A DNA stretch of 32,751 nucleotides from Clostridiales bacterium (GCA_022772525.1 JALFAD010000004.1:1-32751); one strand, 5' to 3'. Positions 1-7,783 are shown, counted from the stretch's first letter. Notes: generated by a model from the letters alone, not told the origin. Numbers and translations are program-made.

Positions 1-27
1 GCTGGCAGAAATCTTTGATTTCTGACT

Positions 28-142
28 GATGAGGGGAAAACAGGCCAATTCTTCTTCCGGGAGACCCCTCATCCGTCACGGCTTACGCCGTGCCACCTTC
101 CCCCGAAGGGGGAAGGTCTTAATCCGCTAAATTCCCCTTTAG
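28..142. repeat. Intergenic palindromic repeat, copy A (diverged or partial)
   Basis: This gene-free stretch holds three nested inverted repeats: GATGAGGGG (28-36) with CCCCTCATC (65-73), CACGGC/GCCGTG (77-92), and the palindrome CCTTCCCCCGAAGGGGGAAGG (96-116, one base over the quoting limit if extended). It ends in a tail resembling CTAAATTCCCCTTTA. The last palindrome and the tail are shared with repeats at 15643-15783 and 24318-24457, so this is a diverged or partial family member. No coding signal is seen in 1-204. Confidence 0.6.
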
Positions 143-171
143 CGTACTATTCGGATTTCGGAATCATACAC

Positions 172-201
172 AAACGGCGCACCTGAGCTGGTGCGCCGTT
201 T
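172..201 (-). terminator. Rho-independent terminator closing the minus-strand operon
   Basis: A perfect 12-bp stem, AAACGGCGCACC (172-183) with GGTGCGCCGTTT (190-201), has a 6-nt loop. It begins 4 nt beyond the stop codon of the ArsC/Spx-like gene in the reading direction. A/T runs on both sides make it potentially bidirectional. Confidence 0.85.
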
Positions 202-204
202 GCG

Positions 205-558
205 TTATAGAAGGGTGCTTTCCCACTCGGCTTCCCGGAAGCCGGTGAGCACCTTGCCGTCGTCGGTGACGACAATGGGCCGCTTCACCAGCATTCCGTC
301 GGTTGAAAGCAGCCGCAGCTGCTCCTCTACGGACATGGCAGGCAGTCTGTCCTTGAGTCCGAGGGCCTTGTATTGCAGTCCACTGGTATTGAAGAACTTC
401 TTTACCGGAAGGCCGCTGATTTCCAGCCACCGGGACAATTCTTCATAGGTCGGGTTCTGATCCTTAATGTGTCTGGCTTCGTAGGCGATGCCGTGGCTGT
501 CCAGCCAGGCCTTGGCTTTCTTGCAGGTAGAGCAGGGGGGATACTGTAAAAACAGCAT
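205..558 (-). CDS. ArsC/Spx-family thioredoxin-fold protein
   Basis: This 117-residue protein has the length and fold signature of the ArsC/Spx/YffB family. A CxxC pair sits near the N-terminus (PPCSTCKKAK, Cys9 and Cys12), followed by the family pattern of a 'NPTYEEL' helix and a late 'KRPIVV' strand with a GF turn. Family members are arsenate reductases or Spx-type redox regulators that bind RNA polymerase. No ars genes are nearby and a CxxC is more typical of the Spx/YffB branch, so a redox regulator or reductase of unknown substrate is likelier than true arsenate reductase. The start follows an AGGGGGAA site that overlaps the stop of the aminotransferase gene, so it is probably the last gene of that operon, possibly by chance association. 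Confidence 0.85.
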   Translation of the reverse strand: MLFLQYPPCSTCKKAKAWLDSHGIAYEARHIKDQNPTYEELSRWLEISGLPVKKFFNTSGLQYKALGLKDRLPAMSVEEQLRLLSTDGMLVKRPIVVTDDGKVLTGFREAEWESTLL

Positions 559-570
559 ATTTATTCCCCC

Positions 571-1707
571 TTATTTCACAAAATCGTTCACCACCCGGAT
601 GATTTTCTGAACATCCTCGTCGGTCAGGTACAGGTGCAGGGGCATGGTGATGATGTGCTGTGTGATTTCGTGGGCGTGGGGGCAGGTGCCCTGCGCGTAG
701 GTGTACATGGAGAACTCGGTGTTGTCCCGGTAGTGGACGCCGCCGTAGATGTCATTTTTCGCAAGCTCCGCCAGCAGGGCCTCCCGGTCGGGCACGGCGA
801 TTTCGTAGATATGGTAGGAGCATTCCTCAGGGTAGGGGGCGGGAATGATCTGAATTTTGGCATTCTTGGAGAACGCTTCGTCATACATTTTGACGATCTC
901 CCGGCGGCGGACATTTTCTTCGTCCAGATAGGGCAGCTGGGCCAGAGCAATGGCAGCCATAATGGCGTTGCCGTTGTACTTGTAGCCCACGTAGTCCACG
1001 CCGTAATTCCACTTGTAGGTGCCCTCGCTGCTGGTACGGGCGTAGGTGTCCTTGTTAATACCCATCCAGGAGACCTTGCGGCACTCGGCATCCAGCTCGC
1101 CGTCGGCAAAGCAGATCATGCCGCTGTCGCCGGTGGGCAGGTTTTTTACGGCCTGATAGGAGTAGACCGCCACGTCCACGCCCTCCCAGGTGCCGGGGGT
1201 CACGCCGTTGACACGGGTGCCGGACATATGGGCGGCATCCAGAATCAGGTGCAGGCCGTGTTTTTTGCAGATATCCAGAATTTTATCCAGCTGGCCTACC
1301 CGTCCGCCGTAGCCCACAAACATTACGGCCCGGGTCTTGTCGGTGATCTTTTTCTCCACGTCCGCCGGGTCAAGGCACAGGTACTGGTCCACGTCGGCGA
1401 AAATGGGCTTCAGGTTTTCATAGAGAATGGCGTGGTTGGTGGAGACGAAGGTCACGGGGGTGGTGATGATTTCGTCGCCGTCTTGCCAGCCGTAGCGGCG
1501 CTTGAGAATATTGGTGGCAAGATGCAGGCCGGAGGTGTTGGAGTTGAGGTAGCAGGCGTGAGGGTGACCGGTGTACTCCTTCCACTTCTGCTCAAATTCG
1601 ACGGTCTTGAAGCCGGAACCGGTCCAGCCCTTCTCCAGACACTCCCGAATCTGCGCCAGACACTCGTCAATATGGAATTTGGGCTTTAACACTTGAATGG
1701 TAGACAT
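571..1707 (-). CDS. DegT/DnrJ/EryC1/StrS-family PLP-dependent sugar aminotransferase
   Basis: The 378-residue protein is a full-length fold-type I aminotransferase of the DegT family, which transfers an amino group to nucleotide-linked keto-sugars. The PLP-binding Asp is in LDAAHMSGT (Asp157). The Schiff-base lysine is Lys188 in SYQAVKNLPTGDSGM, which fits the family's 'KNLTTGEGG' motif. The N-terminal GWTGSG turn and the TPVTFVSTNHAI substrate-site segment are also present. AAGGAAAGGA precedes the ATG. It follows two GT61 glycosyltransferases in the same direction, which suggests it makes an amino sugar for the same surface glycan. No dedicated nucleotide-sugar dehydratase is intact nearby: the only one, rfbB, is collapsed. 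The exact sugar cannot be read from sequence. Confidence 0.9.
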   Translation of the reverse strand: MSTIQVLKPKFHIDECLAQIRECLEKGWTGSGFKTVEFEQKWKEYTGHPHACYLNSNTSGLHLATNILKRRYGWQDGDEIITTPVTFVSTNHAILYENLKPIFADVDQYLCLDPADVEKKITDKTRAVMFVGYGGRVGQLDKILDICKKHGLHLILDAAHMSGTRVNGVTPGTWEGVDVAVYSYQAVKNLPTGDSGMICFADGELDAECRKVSWMGINKDTYARTSSEGTYKWNYGVDYVGYKYNGNAIMAAIALAQLPYLDEENVRRREIVKMYDEAFSKNAKIQIIPAPYPEECSYHIYEIAVPDREALLAELAKNDIYGGVHYRDNTEFSMYTYAQGTCPHAHEITQHIITMPLHLYLTDEDVQKIIRVVNDFVK

Positions 1708-1758
1708 GCTGTTTCTGTCCTTTCCTTAGCAGAATCCATAAATCCATGGGGCTATTTT

Positions 1759-1787
1759 AGTATATCTTGCGAGAAAAAGCAAGGGAA
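1759..1787 (-). promoter_or_regulatory. Weak candidate promoter for the aminotransferase gene
   Basis: Reading the minus strand, TTCCCT and TATACT are separated by 17 nt in the 84-nt gap before the aminotransferase. The -35 is poor. It could add internal transcription within a longer operon. Confidence 0.3.
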
Positions 1788-1791
1788 AAGA

Positions 1792-3066
1792 TTATTTATC
1801 TACGTCCAGAAGCCGCTTGACAAATTGCTTCCAATAGTGCAGCTCGAAATAGTGATGCCAGCGGAAGGGCTTTTTCCCGTCCAGGTAGTCCCCAAAGAAG
1901 GCATGGCCCGCCCGGAAGCCCTCGTACAGGGAATCGGCAAAGGGGCCGTACCAGCTGTCCTGAAACCAATTGTAGCGGTACAGGTCGGCATAGGCCTTCA
2001 TATAGCTGACAAAACAGCGCTTGTAGTGCTTTTCCGTCAGGAAACGTCCATCCGGCGGCTGGTATCCATTGTCTTTGGCGAACCGTTCCAGCTCCGGCGT
2101 GTAACCCATGATGAAGGGGCCCACAAAATCGATGGGGTAGATCGGAATATTGGCGTCAATGTAAATTACGTTCAGATCCCGCATCCGGTTCACATCGGTC
2201 TGATTGTCGTCGCTGATGACCAGCCGCTCCACGATCTCCACGGTTTGCCCGTTTTTGCCGAACAGCATATTGTGTGGCAGGGAGCCGGACAGGGAAGCGA
2301 CCACCTCCGCGTTTCGGATGTAGTGAATCATCCGGTCAAGGGGCACCTTCTCAGGATAGAGAATGGTGTAGCCGTTCTTTTCAAAGAAATTGTCCAGCGC
2401 GTCAAAGCCAAATTCAAAGGGCTGGCCCTTTTTGAACTGGCTGCGGCTGAAATAGATTTTTTGGGGGGTGTCCCAGTCGGGCTGGGGCACAACGCTGTCC
2501 GCCACGGCGTCAAAGACCCGAAGCAGCTTGGGGGTGTAGGCCGTTCGCATATGGATGCCCAGCTCCGGCACAATCACTTCCCGGTAACGGGTGGGCTTGT
2601 TAATAATCTCCAGCCTGTCCCAGATTTTCAGCAGCTCCAGAAAGATTCGGTAATTGCCGCGGATTTCCCGCTCCTCGTTTTCATCCAGAAAGAAAACGTA
2701 TTTGTCAATGGTGGGGTCGTTTTCCAGAAAATACCACAGCCGGGTCACGCCCTCGATGAGAAAGTGGCCCCAGTGGTTGACGAGATAGCCGCAGTAGACC
2801 ACTTTTTCATCGTGGTATTCCGGGGCTTCCACCGGGTAGCTTCCCTCCACCCGCCCGGGGATGGCGGAAAGGGCCACATAGTTCCCGTTTTCATCCACCA
2901 CGCCGCCCTTGCCGAAGAGCAGACCGAAGCCCCGACGCAGGGGGAGAATCGCGGCATCTTTGCCCTGCCAGAGGGCGGGCTTCTCCCGCACTTCCACAGG
3001 GTCGTCGTACCATTTTTTCAGAGCCTTCGCCTTCTCCGGGCGCAGGTATTGGTAGTCAATGTTCAT
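1792..3066 (-). CDS. Glycosyltransferase family 61 protein, copy 2
   Basis: This 424-residue protein matches the GT61 (DUF563) pattern: a central NHWGHFLIEGVTRLWY segment with the conserved His, KIYFSRSQFKKG with the conserved Arg, and a C-terminal SGSLPHNMLFGKNG motif. GT61 enzymes transfer sugars such as xylose or GlcNAc, and bacterial members sit in capsule and surface glycan loci. No signal peptide or membrane span is visible, so a cytoplasmic or membrane-associated role is expected. It is clearly paralogous along its whole length to the gene directly upstream (shared VVYCGYLVNHWGHFL, KIWD+LEIINKPTRYREV and HYWKQF segments), with only 13 nt between them, so the pair arose by tandem duplication. 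Donor and acceptor are unknown. Confidence 0.85.
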   Translation of the reverse strand: MNIDYQYLRPEKAKALKKWYDDPVEVREKPALWQGKDAAILPLRRGFGLLFGKGGVVDENGNYVALSAIPGRVEGSYPVEAPEYHDEKVVYCGYLVNHWGHFLIEGVTRLWYFLENDPTIDKYVFFLDENEEREIRGNYRIFLELLKIWDRLEIINKPTRYREVIVPELGIHMRTAYTPKLLRVFDAVADSVVPQPDWDTPQKIYFSRSQFKKGQPFEFGFDALDNFFEKNGYTILYPEKVPLDRMIHYIRNAEVVASLSGSLPHNMLFGKNGQTVEIVERLVISDDNQTDVNRMRDLNVIYIDANIPIYPIDFVGPFIMGYTPELERFAKDNGYQPPDGRFLTEKHYKRCFVSYMKAYADLYRYNWFQDSWYGPFADSLYEGFRAGHAFFGDYLDGKKPFRWHHYFELHYWKQFVKRLLDVDK

Positions 3067-3079
3067 GGGAGCCTCTTTC

Positions 3080-4369
3080 TTACCGGTGATAGTGAATCAG
3101 CCGCTTGATAAACTGCTTCCAGTAGTGAAGCTGGAAATAGTGTTCCCGGAGGAAGGGTTTTTCGCCGTCCAGATATTCTTTAAAGTAGGGGTAGTTGTCC
3201 TCGTAGGCTTCGTACAGGGAGTCGCAGATTTCCGGGTACCACGGCTCCATATGCCAGCGGTAGCGGTAGTTGTCCTGATAGGAGGCCATGTAGCCCTTGA
3301 AGCACCGATCCCGGTAGGCTTTGCTCCGGTAAACGTCATCCGGGGGCAGCAGACCCTTGTCTGCGATGAACCTGTCCAGAATGTGGTTGCAGCCCACCAT
3401 CAGCGGGCCGGTGGTGTCGATGGGGTACAGGTGGAAGTTGGCATCGATGGGAGTCACATCCAGCTGCCGCATCTGGTTGATGCCCACCTGATGGTCGTCG
3501 TTAATAATCAGCCGCTCCACAATGGTCAGCTTCTGCCCATTTTTCGTAAAGAGCATATTGTGGTGGACGGAGCCGGAAATGGTGGCAATTTCGGAAGCCC
3601 CACGAATCAGGTAGATCAGGTGAGAAAGGGTGATGGTCTCCGGCGCCAGAATCAGAAAGCCGTTGCGCTGAAAGAAATTATCGAGGCAATCAAGGCCAAA
3701 GTCAAAGCCGTTGCCCTTGGCGAAGCTGCTGCGGGTGAAGTAAATTTTGTCGGCCTTTTCCCACGCCGGGTCAACGGTAATATTGTCCGCCACGGCATCA
3801 AAAATCGCCAGATATTCCGGAGAATAGAAGTGCATACACTGGAAAGCGATTTCCGGCACAACAACCTCCCGGTAGCGGGTGGGCTTATTGATGATCTCCA
3901 GCTTGTCCCAGATCTTCAACAGCTGGAAAAATTCCCGGTAATTGCCTTTGATTTCCCGCTCCTGACCCTCATCGATGAAGAAAACGTATTTATCAACCGT
4001 CCGGTCATCCTTCAGGGCGTACCACAGTCGGTTCACGGCCTCTACCAGAAAATGGCCCCAGTGGTTGACGAGATACCCGCAGTAGACCACCTTCTCGTCC
4101 CGGTAGGCGGGATTTTCAAAGGCATAGCCCCTGCCGACGCGCTCCGGGAACCCGGACAGTTCTACATACTGCCCGTTTTCATCCGCCACGCCGCCCAGTC
4201 CGAACAGCAAGCCCTCGTTCACAACCTCCCGCAGAGGCAGAATGGTGGCGTTTTTGCCCTGCCATACCGCGAGGGACTGCTTTTCGGAAAACGGCGTGTC
4301 GTACATCTTGCGCAGCCACTGGGCTTTTTTGGGGCGAAGATAGCTGTAGTCGATCTGAAACATGATCAA
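3080..4369 (-). CDS. Glycosyltransferase family 61 protein, copy 1
   Basis: This is the first gene of the tandem GT61 pair, 429 residues. The same family landmarks are present: LVNHWGHFLVEAVNRLWY, KIYFTRSSFAKG and SGSVHHNMLFTKNG. The MIMFQIDYSYLRPKKAQ start follows a GAGAGG site 8 nt before the ATG; an ATG three codons further in (MFQIDY) is possible. It lies 12 nt after the remnant rfbB stop codon and so is probably translated from the old rfbB promoter at 4561-4589. The two copies differ most in the middle third, where acceptor choice could have diverged. A surface-polysaccharide role is inferred from family and neighbours only. Confidence 0.85.
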   Translation of the reverse strand: MIMFQIDYSYLRPKKAQWLRKMYDTPFSEKQSLAVWQGKNATILPLREVVNEGLLFGLGGVADENGQYVELSGFPERVGRGYAFENPAYRDEKVVYCGYLVNHWGHFLVEAVNRLWYALKDDRTVDKYVFFIDEGQEREIKGNYREFFQLLKIWDKLEIINKPTRYREVVVPEIAFQCMHFYSPEYLAIFDAVADNITVDPAWEKADKIYFTRSSFAKGNGFDFGLDCLDNFFQRNGFLILAPETITLSHLIYLIRGASEIATISGSVHHNMLFTKNGQKLTIVERLIINDDHQVGINQMRQLDVTPIDANFHLYPIDTTGPLMVGCNHILDRFIADKGLLPPDDVYRSKAYRDRCFKGYMASYQDNYRYRWHMEPWYPEICDSLYEAYEDNYPYFKEYLDGEKPFLREHYFQLHYWKQFIKRLIHYHR

Positions 4370-4381
4370 AACCTCTCAATT

Positions 4382-4535
4382 TCAGCGATTTGCGTACATT
4401 TTTTCATAGTAGTTCTGATATTCTCCGGAACCAATCGTCTCCCACCATTCCCGGTTAGTCCGGGTGTGACTTGCGCATATGGAAAAGAAAATTGGAACCG
4501 ATAAATCCGGCGCCGCCGGTCACGATGATGGTCAT
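4382..4535 (-). pseudogene. rfbB: Collapsed dTDP-glucose 4,6-dehydratase gene (rfbB/rmlB remnant)
   Basis: Reading the minus strand, codons from 4535 give MTIIVTGGAGFIGSNFLFHM and continue to HPD, the Rossmann N-terminus (GGAGFIGSN) typical of RfbB, then reach TAA at 4457-4455. Immediately after, in another frame, comes NREWWETIGSGEYQ and ends YYEKMYANR-stop at 4382, which is the usual C-terminus of RfbB. About 270-290 middle codons expected for the family are missing. A GGGAGGG ribosome site and a good promoter survive upstream. The junction (CACCCGGACTAACCGGGAA) contains two similar CCGG-bearing stretches, suggesting deletion between short repeats. The enzyme (dTDP-glucose to dTDP-4-keto-6-deoxyglucose) cannot be made from this copy. 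Confidence 0.88.
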
Positions 4536-4560
4536 GGCAGTTCCCTCCCCATATTCTGCA

Positions 4561-4589
4561 ATTTTACCATGGATTTCCCCAAAAGTAAA
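4561..4589 (-). promoter_or_regulatory. Sigma-70-type promoter of the rfbB remnant and GT61 operon
   Basis: On the minus strand TTTACT and TAAAAT are separated by exactly 17 nt and lie 25 nt before the rfbB ATG. With rfbB collapsed, this promoter now mainly serves the GT61 pair. Confidence 0.65.
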
Positions 4590-4605
4590 CTGCATTTTCT
4601 GCGGG

Positions 4606-4635
4606 AAAGCCCGCCGCGAAGAAGCGGCGGGCTTT
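4606..4635 (-). terminator. Terminator after the GT-A glycosyltransferase gene
   Basis: A 12-bp perfect stem AAAGCCCGCCGC (4606-4617) with GCGGCGGGCTTT (4624-4635) starts 3 nt beyond the glycosyltransferase stop. It separates that gene from the rfbB/GT61 unit. Confidence 0.8.
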
Positions 4636-4638
4636 GCA

Positions 4639-5580
4639 TCAGTCGGCGGGGGGTGTGTGGGTGAGAATGCGCCAGAGCTTGCGCACCGCACGGCAAGACA
4701 GGTCTTTCAGCTGGAGCCAGTAATAGCGCAGCTTCCAGCGGTACAGAAGCGTGTCGATGGGGTTCAGGTCCACGCCGGACTTGCTGGGCCGCAGGCCCTT
4801 TTTCAGCATCAGGTTCATCTTTTCCACTTCAAACAGATAGGGCGGCTTCGCACAGTAGCGGGTGCCGAAATGGACAAGATGGCCCTGTGCAACCTTGGGG
4901 TGCCACTCAGTAGCATAAGTGCACTTGCCGGTGAAGATGTCGTGATCCATTTCGGTAGCTTCCCAGGGGTGACCGTAGTTGGCGGGGTCGGCGTCCATGG
5001 CGTGCATCCCATGGACAGCCATGGCAAGGCAGAGCACGGTTTCATCGGCGTAGGGCGCACAGAAATCGGGCCAAACGTATTCATCGTAGTGCCGAGCGAT
5101 GTTCTGGCACTCGTCGTAGAGAGCATCGCAGGCGGGACCTTTGCGGATGAAGTACAGTCCGCCGCAGATATCCGGTTTCCAATGGACTCTGCCGTTGTAC
5201 TGCCCGATTTTTCCGTCCTGAAACAGCCCCTTTTCGGAATCGATAGGGTAATTGGTGCCGCAGCCGGAGAAATCGTCAGAGCTGGCGAAGTAATCCCAGA
5301 AGTCGTTCAAATCGGCATAAGCCAGACAGTCCGCGTCGATAAAAATGGTCTCATCAAAGGGCGCGCGCTTTAATAGCTCGAACTTGTTAAAGAAGGGCCG
5401 GGGGCCGGGCTGGAAGAGAATCACCTGATCGAAGACCCCGGTGTATTCGTTTTCCCTGTCGCACAGAATCGCGAAGGGGCAGGGATTGCCGCAGAACAGG
5501 CGGTAGGACAGCACCAGATTTTTTGCCATTTCGTAGTATTGATCCCGTCCGGTGGCGATGGTGATAAAGCCTCTTGTCAT
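4639..5580 (-). CDS. GT-A fold glycosyltransferase (nucleotide-diphospho-sugar transferase)
   Basis: This 313-residue soluble protein has a GT-A Rossmann-like N-terminus (GFITIATGRDQYYEMAKNL), then the strand-plus-metal motif TIFIDADCLAYADL with a DxD (Asp82-Ala-Asp84) that would hold the divalent metal and sugar nucleotide, and a later GLYFIRKGPACD acceptor-side segment. The exact GT family is not certain; it resembles GT8-like or other small bacterial GT-A enzymes. The ATG follows GAGGAG by 8 nt. It has its own strong promoter and terminator, so it is a single-gene unit next to the GT61 block. The basic C-terminus (residues about 280-313) could be a membrane-surface anchor. The transferred sugar is unknown. 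Confidence 0.8.
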   Translation of the reverse strand: MTRGFITIATGRDQYYEMAKNLVLSYRLFCGNPCPFAILCDRENEYTGVFDQVILFQPGPRPFFNKFELLKRAPFDETIFIDADCLAYADLNDFWDYFASSDDFSGCGTNYPIDSEKGLFQDGKIGQYNGRVHWKPDICGGLYFIRKGPACDALYDECQNIARHYDEYVWPDFCAPYADETVLCLAMAVHGMHAMDADPANYGHPWEATEMDHDIFTGKCTYATEWHPKVAQGHLVHFGTRYCAKPPYLFEVEKMNLMLKKGLRPSKSGVDLNPIDTLLYRWKLRYYWLQLKDLSCRAVRKLWRILTHTPPAD

Positions 5581-5621
5581 GGAATTCGCTCCTCTATTGC
5601 AGGCGTTTTATGTCTGCACCC

Positions 5622-5650
5622 ATTATAAGAGGAAGCGTTTTGTTTGTCAA
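5622..5650 (-). promoter_or_regulatory. Perfect consensus promoter of the GT-A glycosyltransferase
   Basis: Minus strand TTGACA and TATAAT have an exact 17-nt spacer and lie about 41 nt before the ATG. All twelve hexamer bases match the vegetative consensus, so strong constitutive expression is expected. Confidence 0.85.
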
Positions 5651-5807
5651 TGAAAACCGCGCAACTCAGCTTTCGGCAGGGGCGCTGGCCGGGCTGCGGA
5701 TTTTGCCGGAAAGCAGGAGAAGCTCGGCTGCTGATTCGCCGCAGGCGCGGAGACAGCCCCCCGGCAGCTGCCGGAGGGGATTGGCTGTTCAGGACGGGAA
5801 AATACCA

Positions 5808-6839
5808 TTACAAAAGCGCTGTCAACTGTGAAACAACATCCTTCAGCCGATCATCAGACAGTCCGAAATCCATCACCTTATATGTCCATGCCGCTCTGCC
5901 AATTCCATATTTTTCAAATGCGTCGTGGATATCCCTGTACCAGCGAAGCGTATCTGCTACCGGGGCCTGATCGATCACGCCATATTCGCCGCAGTAGAGG
6001 GATACATTCCTGCTCTCGCAGACCGCAACCGCCTCCTGAAAAAGCTTCTCAAAGAACGGTGTGCCTAATTCGGTGATCGCTGCGTCGTCATCGTGAAACG
6101 CGCCGCCCTTTGTGCTGCTGATGCGCTGCATCGCCGCATTGTATTCGTCAATGCTTCCGGGGTACCCGATGTGGAAATCGGAAGGCATGTCCTGAACCCA
6201 ATATGCCGCCTGATGCGTGAAAACCAACGGCTCATAGCAATGAATATTGTAAACAATATTTTCATCAACCGGGTCTGCCAGGTACTTTACGGCGTTGACT
6301 GCACTGTAACCCACTCCGCCAAACAGGATCTTGACTGTGGGAGCATTTTTTCGGATGGCTGCAATACAGCGCAGGGCAATTTCATTCCACTTATCGGCAA
6401 CATCAAAGCTGACAACCTCATTCAGCATTTCAAACATCATCATGTCAGAATGCCCGGCATATCTTGCAGACAGCGTATCCCACAGTCTGAGGAATCTGGC
6501 CTGAAGCTCTGCACTGTCAAAGAAGTCTGCGGAATAGTCGGCATCATCGAAAATGTAACCAAATGTCTTATGAAGATCCAGCACAATGTTCAGGTTGTTT
6601 TTTCTGCACCATGCAATGCAGTTGTCAATACAGGTATATCCTGCTGCATTTTCCGTACCGTCCGTATTTTCAATATTCTCAAAATCCACAGGAAGCCTTA
6701 CATGGTCGCATCCCCATGAAGCGATTACGGCGATGTCTTTTTCCGTGATAAAGGTGTCCAGATGCTCTTTTTCCAGCTTTCCCTGAGAAAGCCAGCCGCC
6801 AAGATTAACGCCCTTCTGATAACCAAGCAGTTTTTTCAT
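5808..6839 (-). CDS. Glycoside hydrolase family 5 enzyme (endoglucanase-like)
   Basis: The 343-residue protein has the GH5 layout: KGVNLGGWLSQG at the N-terminus, HVRLPVDFENI (the conserved Arg), an acid/base Glu141 in FEMLNEV, NIHCYEPLVFTH, and the nucleophile Glu285 in YCGEYGV, ending with an AAWTYKVMDFG Trp-containing strand. GH5 enzymes cleave beta-1,4-linked glucans, mannans and related substrates. There is no signal peptide, so it probably acts inside the cell on imported oligosaccharides. The GGAGGG site is 8 nt before the ATG. It is divergent from an AraC regulator, the likely controller. The pair has lower GC than the blocks around it, by eye, so it may be acquired. An imperfect GC-rich palindrome at 5757-5779 lies beyond the stop but has no U-tract. 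Confidence 0.9.
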   Translation of the reverse strand: MKKLLGYQKGVNLGGWLSQGKLEKEHLDTFITEKDIAVIASWGCDHVRLPVDFENIENTDGTENAAGYTCIDNCIAWCRKNNLNIVLDLHKTFGYIFDDADYSADFFDSAELQARFLRLWDTLSARYAGHSDMMMFEMLNEVVSFDVADKWNEIALRCIAAIRKNAPTVKILFGGVGYSAVNAVKYLADPVDENIVYNIHCYEPLVFTHQAAYWVQDMPSDFHIGYPGSIDEYNAAMQRISSTKGGAFHDDDAAITELGTPFFEKLFQEAVAVCESRNVSLYCGEYGVIDQAPVADTLRWYRDIHDAFEKYGIGRAAWTYKVMDFGLSDDRLKDVVSQLTALL

Positions 6840-6874
6840 AGAATACGCCCTCCATATTCCTTTTTTGCAATTTC

Positions 6875-6899
6875 AGTATAGCATTTGCCTGCGGAATGC
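6875..6899. promoter_or_regulatory. Divergent promoter/operator region between GH5 and AraC genes
   Basis: On the minus strand TGCTATACT is an extended -10 for the GH5 gene. It overlaps an inverted repeat GCATT (6881-6885) and AATGC (6895-6899) separated by 9 nt, which could be a binding site for the neighbouring regulator. The AraC gene has a possible -10 TACAAT at 6902-6907 without a good -35. Confidence 0.4.
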
Positions 6900-6942
6900 G
6901 ATACAATATGTGTGGTGTTTTTATCAGATTTGAGGTGTTACC

Positions 6943-7701
6943 ATGAAGAACGATACCGGCAAAGAGCTTGTATTCAAAAGATTTGTTCAGCGGGAATCCG
7001 GTTTGCGTCATCCGACCTATGATACGGAGCTGGCGTTTTATCAGCTTGTTCAGTCGGGCGACACAGAAAGACTGATGGAAGCGTTAAATGATCCGGGAAT
7101 ACCGGGAATTGCCGCCCCGGAACGGGGAGAATTATCCGAAGACCCATTGCGGAATTTTAAGTATCATTTGGTGGTTACTGCCGCCATGATTTCCAGATTC
7201 TGCATTGAAGGCGGGCTTGACGAGCGCATTTCGTATATGCTGAGCGATATTTATATCAAACGTGCTGACAAAGCGGTATCCATGGATGAACTGCACGCGC
7301 TGCATGAGGAGTTGGTGCTTGAATATGCAGAGCGTATGAAAAAAGGGATTTCAAGGGAGAAAATGTCCATTCATTGCATAAAAGCTATGGACTACATCTC
7401 GGATAATCTTCATGCTCCGCTGACAACTTCTGACGTTGCGGATTATTTAGAGCTTGACAGAACCTATTTTTGCAAGCTTTTCAAGAAAGAAACAGGCATG
7501 GGTGTGTCTGAATATATCAGGCACAAAAAAATACAAACAGCGCAAAGTATGCTTATCTATACTGATTTCAGCTGTTCCGAAATTGCGCAATATTTTGGCT
7601 TCTCTTCCCACAGCCATTTCTCGGATTGTTTTAAAACCATCAGCGGATGCACACCCACGGAATATCGGATGCTTCATTACAGAAAACACTTTACCGAATG
7701 A
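6943..7701 (+). CDS. AraC-family transcriptional regulator
   Basis: This 252-residue protein ends with the double helix-turn-helix of AraC/XylS regulators (about residues 145-250). The first helix set covers ISDNLHAPLTTSDVADYLEL, and the signature CSEIAQYFGFSSHSHFSDCF with the following KTISGCTPTEYR is close to consensus. The N-terminal 140 residues are helical, without a recognisable cupin sugar-binding domain. The ATG follows GAGGTG by 5 nt. Its position back-to-back with the GH5 gene suggests it activates that gene in response to a sugar. The gene ends just before the tRNA-Trp att scar and its terminator. Confidence 0.9.
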   Translation: MKNDTGKELVFKRFVQRESGLRHPTYDTELAFYQLVQSGDTERLMEALNDPGIPGIAAPERGELSEDPLRNFKYHLVVTAAMISRFCIEGGLDERISYMLSDIYIKRADKAVSMDELHALHEELVLEYAERMKKGISREKMSIHCIKAMDYISDNLHAPLTTSDVADYLELDRTYFCKLFKKETGMGVSEYIRHKKIQTAQSMLIYTDFSCSEIAQYFGFSSHSHFSDCFKTISGCTPTEYRMLHYRKHFTE

Positions 7702-7726
7702 AAACGCCCAGGTTCTTGTATGAATT

Positions 7727-7761
7727 AAAAAGATCCACCAGCGGATGCTGGTGGATCTTTT
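7727..7761. terminator. Bidirectional terminator at the outer edge of the integrated element
   Basis: A 15-bp perfect stem AAAAGATCCACCAGC (7728-7742) with GCTGGTGGATCTTTT (7747-7761) has a 4-nt loop and runs of A and T on both sides. It ends AraC transcription and is probably the original terminator of tRNA-Trp, now 5.1 kb away from the intact tRNA gene. Confidence 0.85.
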
Positions 7762-7783
7762 GGCAGGGGCACAAGGACTTGAA
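7761..7783 (-). repeat. Distal attachment-site copy (23-bp duplicate of the tRNA-Trp 3' end)
   Basis: The 23 bases from TGGCAGGGGC to GGACTTGAA are identical to 12891-12913, which form the 3' end (CCA, acceptor and half of the T-arm) of tRNA-Trp. The match breaks on both sides. This is the standard footprint of site-specific integration into a tRNA 3' end. Confidence 0.9.

Noticed and set aside
205..558. True arsenate reductase (arsC)
   Set aside because: No arsR, arsB or acr3 neighbour, and the CxxC motif fits Spx/YffB-like proteins at least as well, so no gene symbol was given.
4455..4691. A 78-codon minus-strand gene
   Set aside because: Only its last 26 codons, from the ATG at 4535, resemble a protein (RfbB N-terminus). 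The rest overlaps the neighbouring glycosyltransferase gene and its terminator.
5757..5779. GC-rich palindrome as terminator of the GH5 gene
   Set aside because: The stem (CCGGCAG/CTGCCGG plus flanking C/G runs) is strong, but no U-tract follows on the minus strand, so terminator function is not supported.
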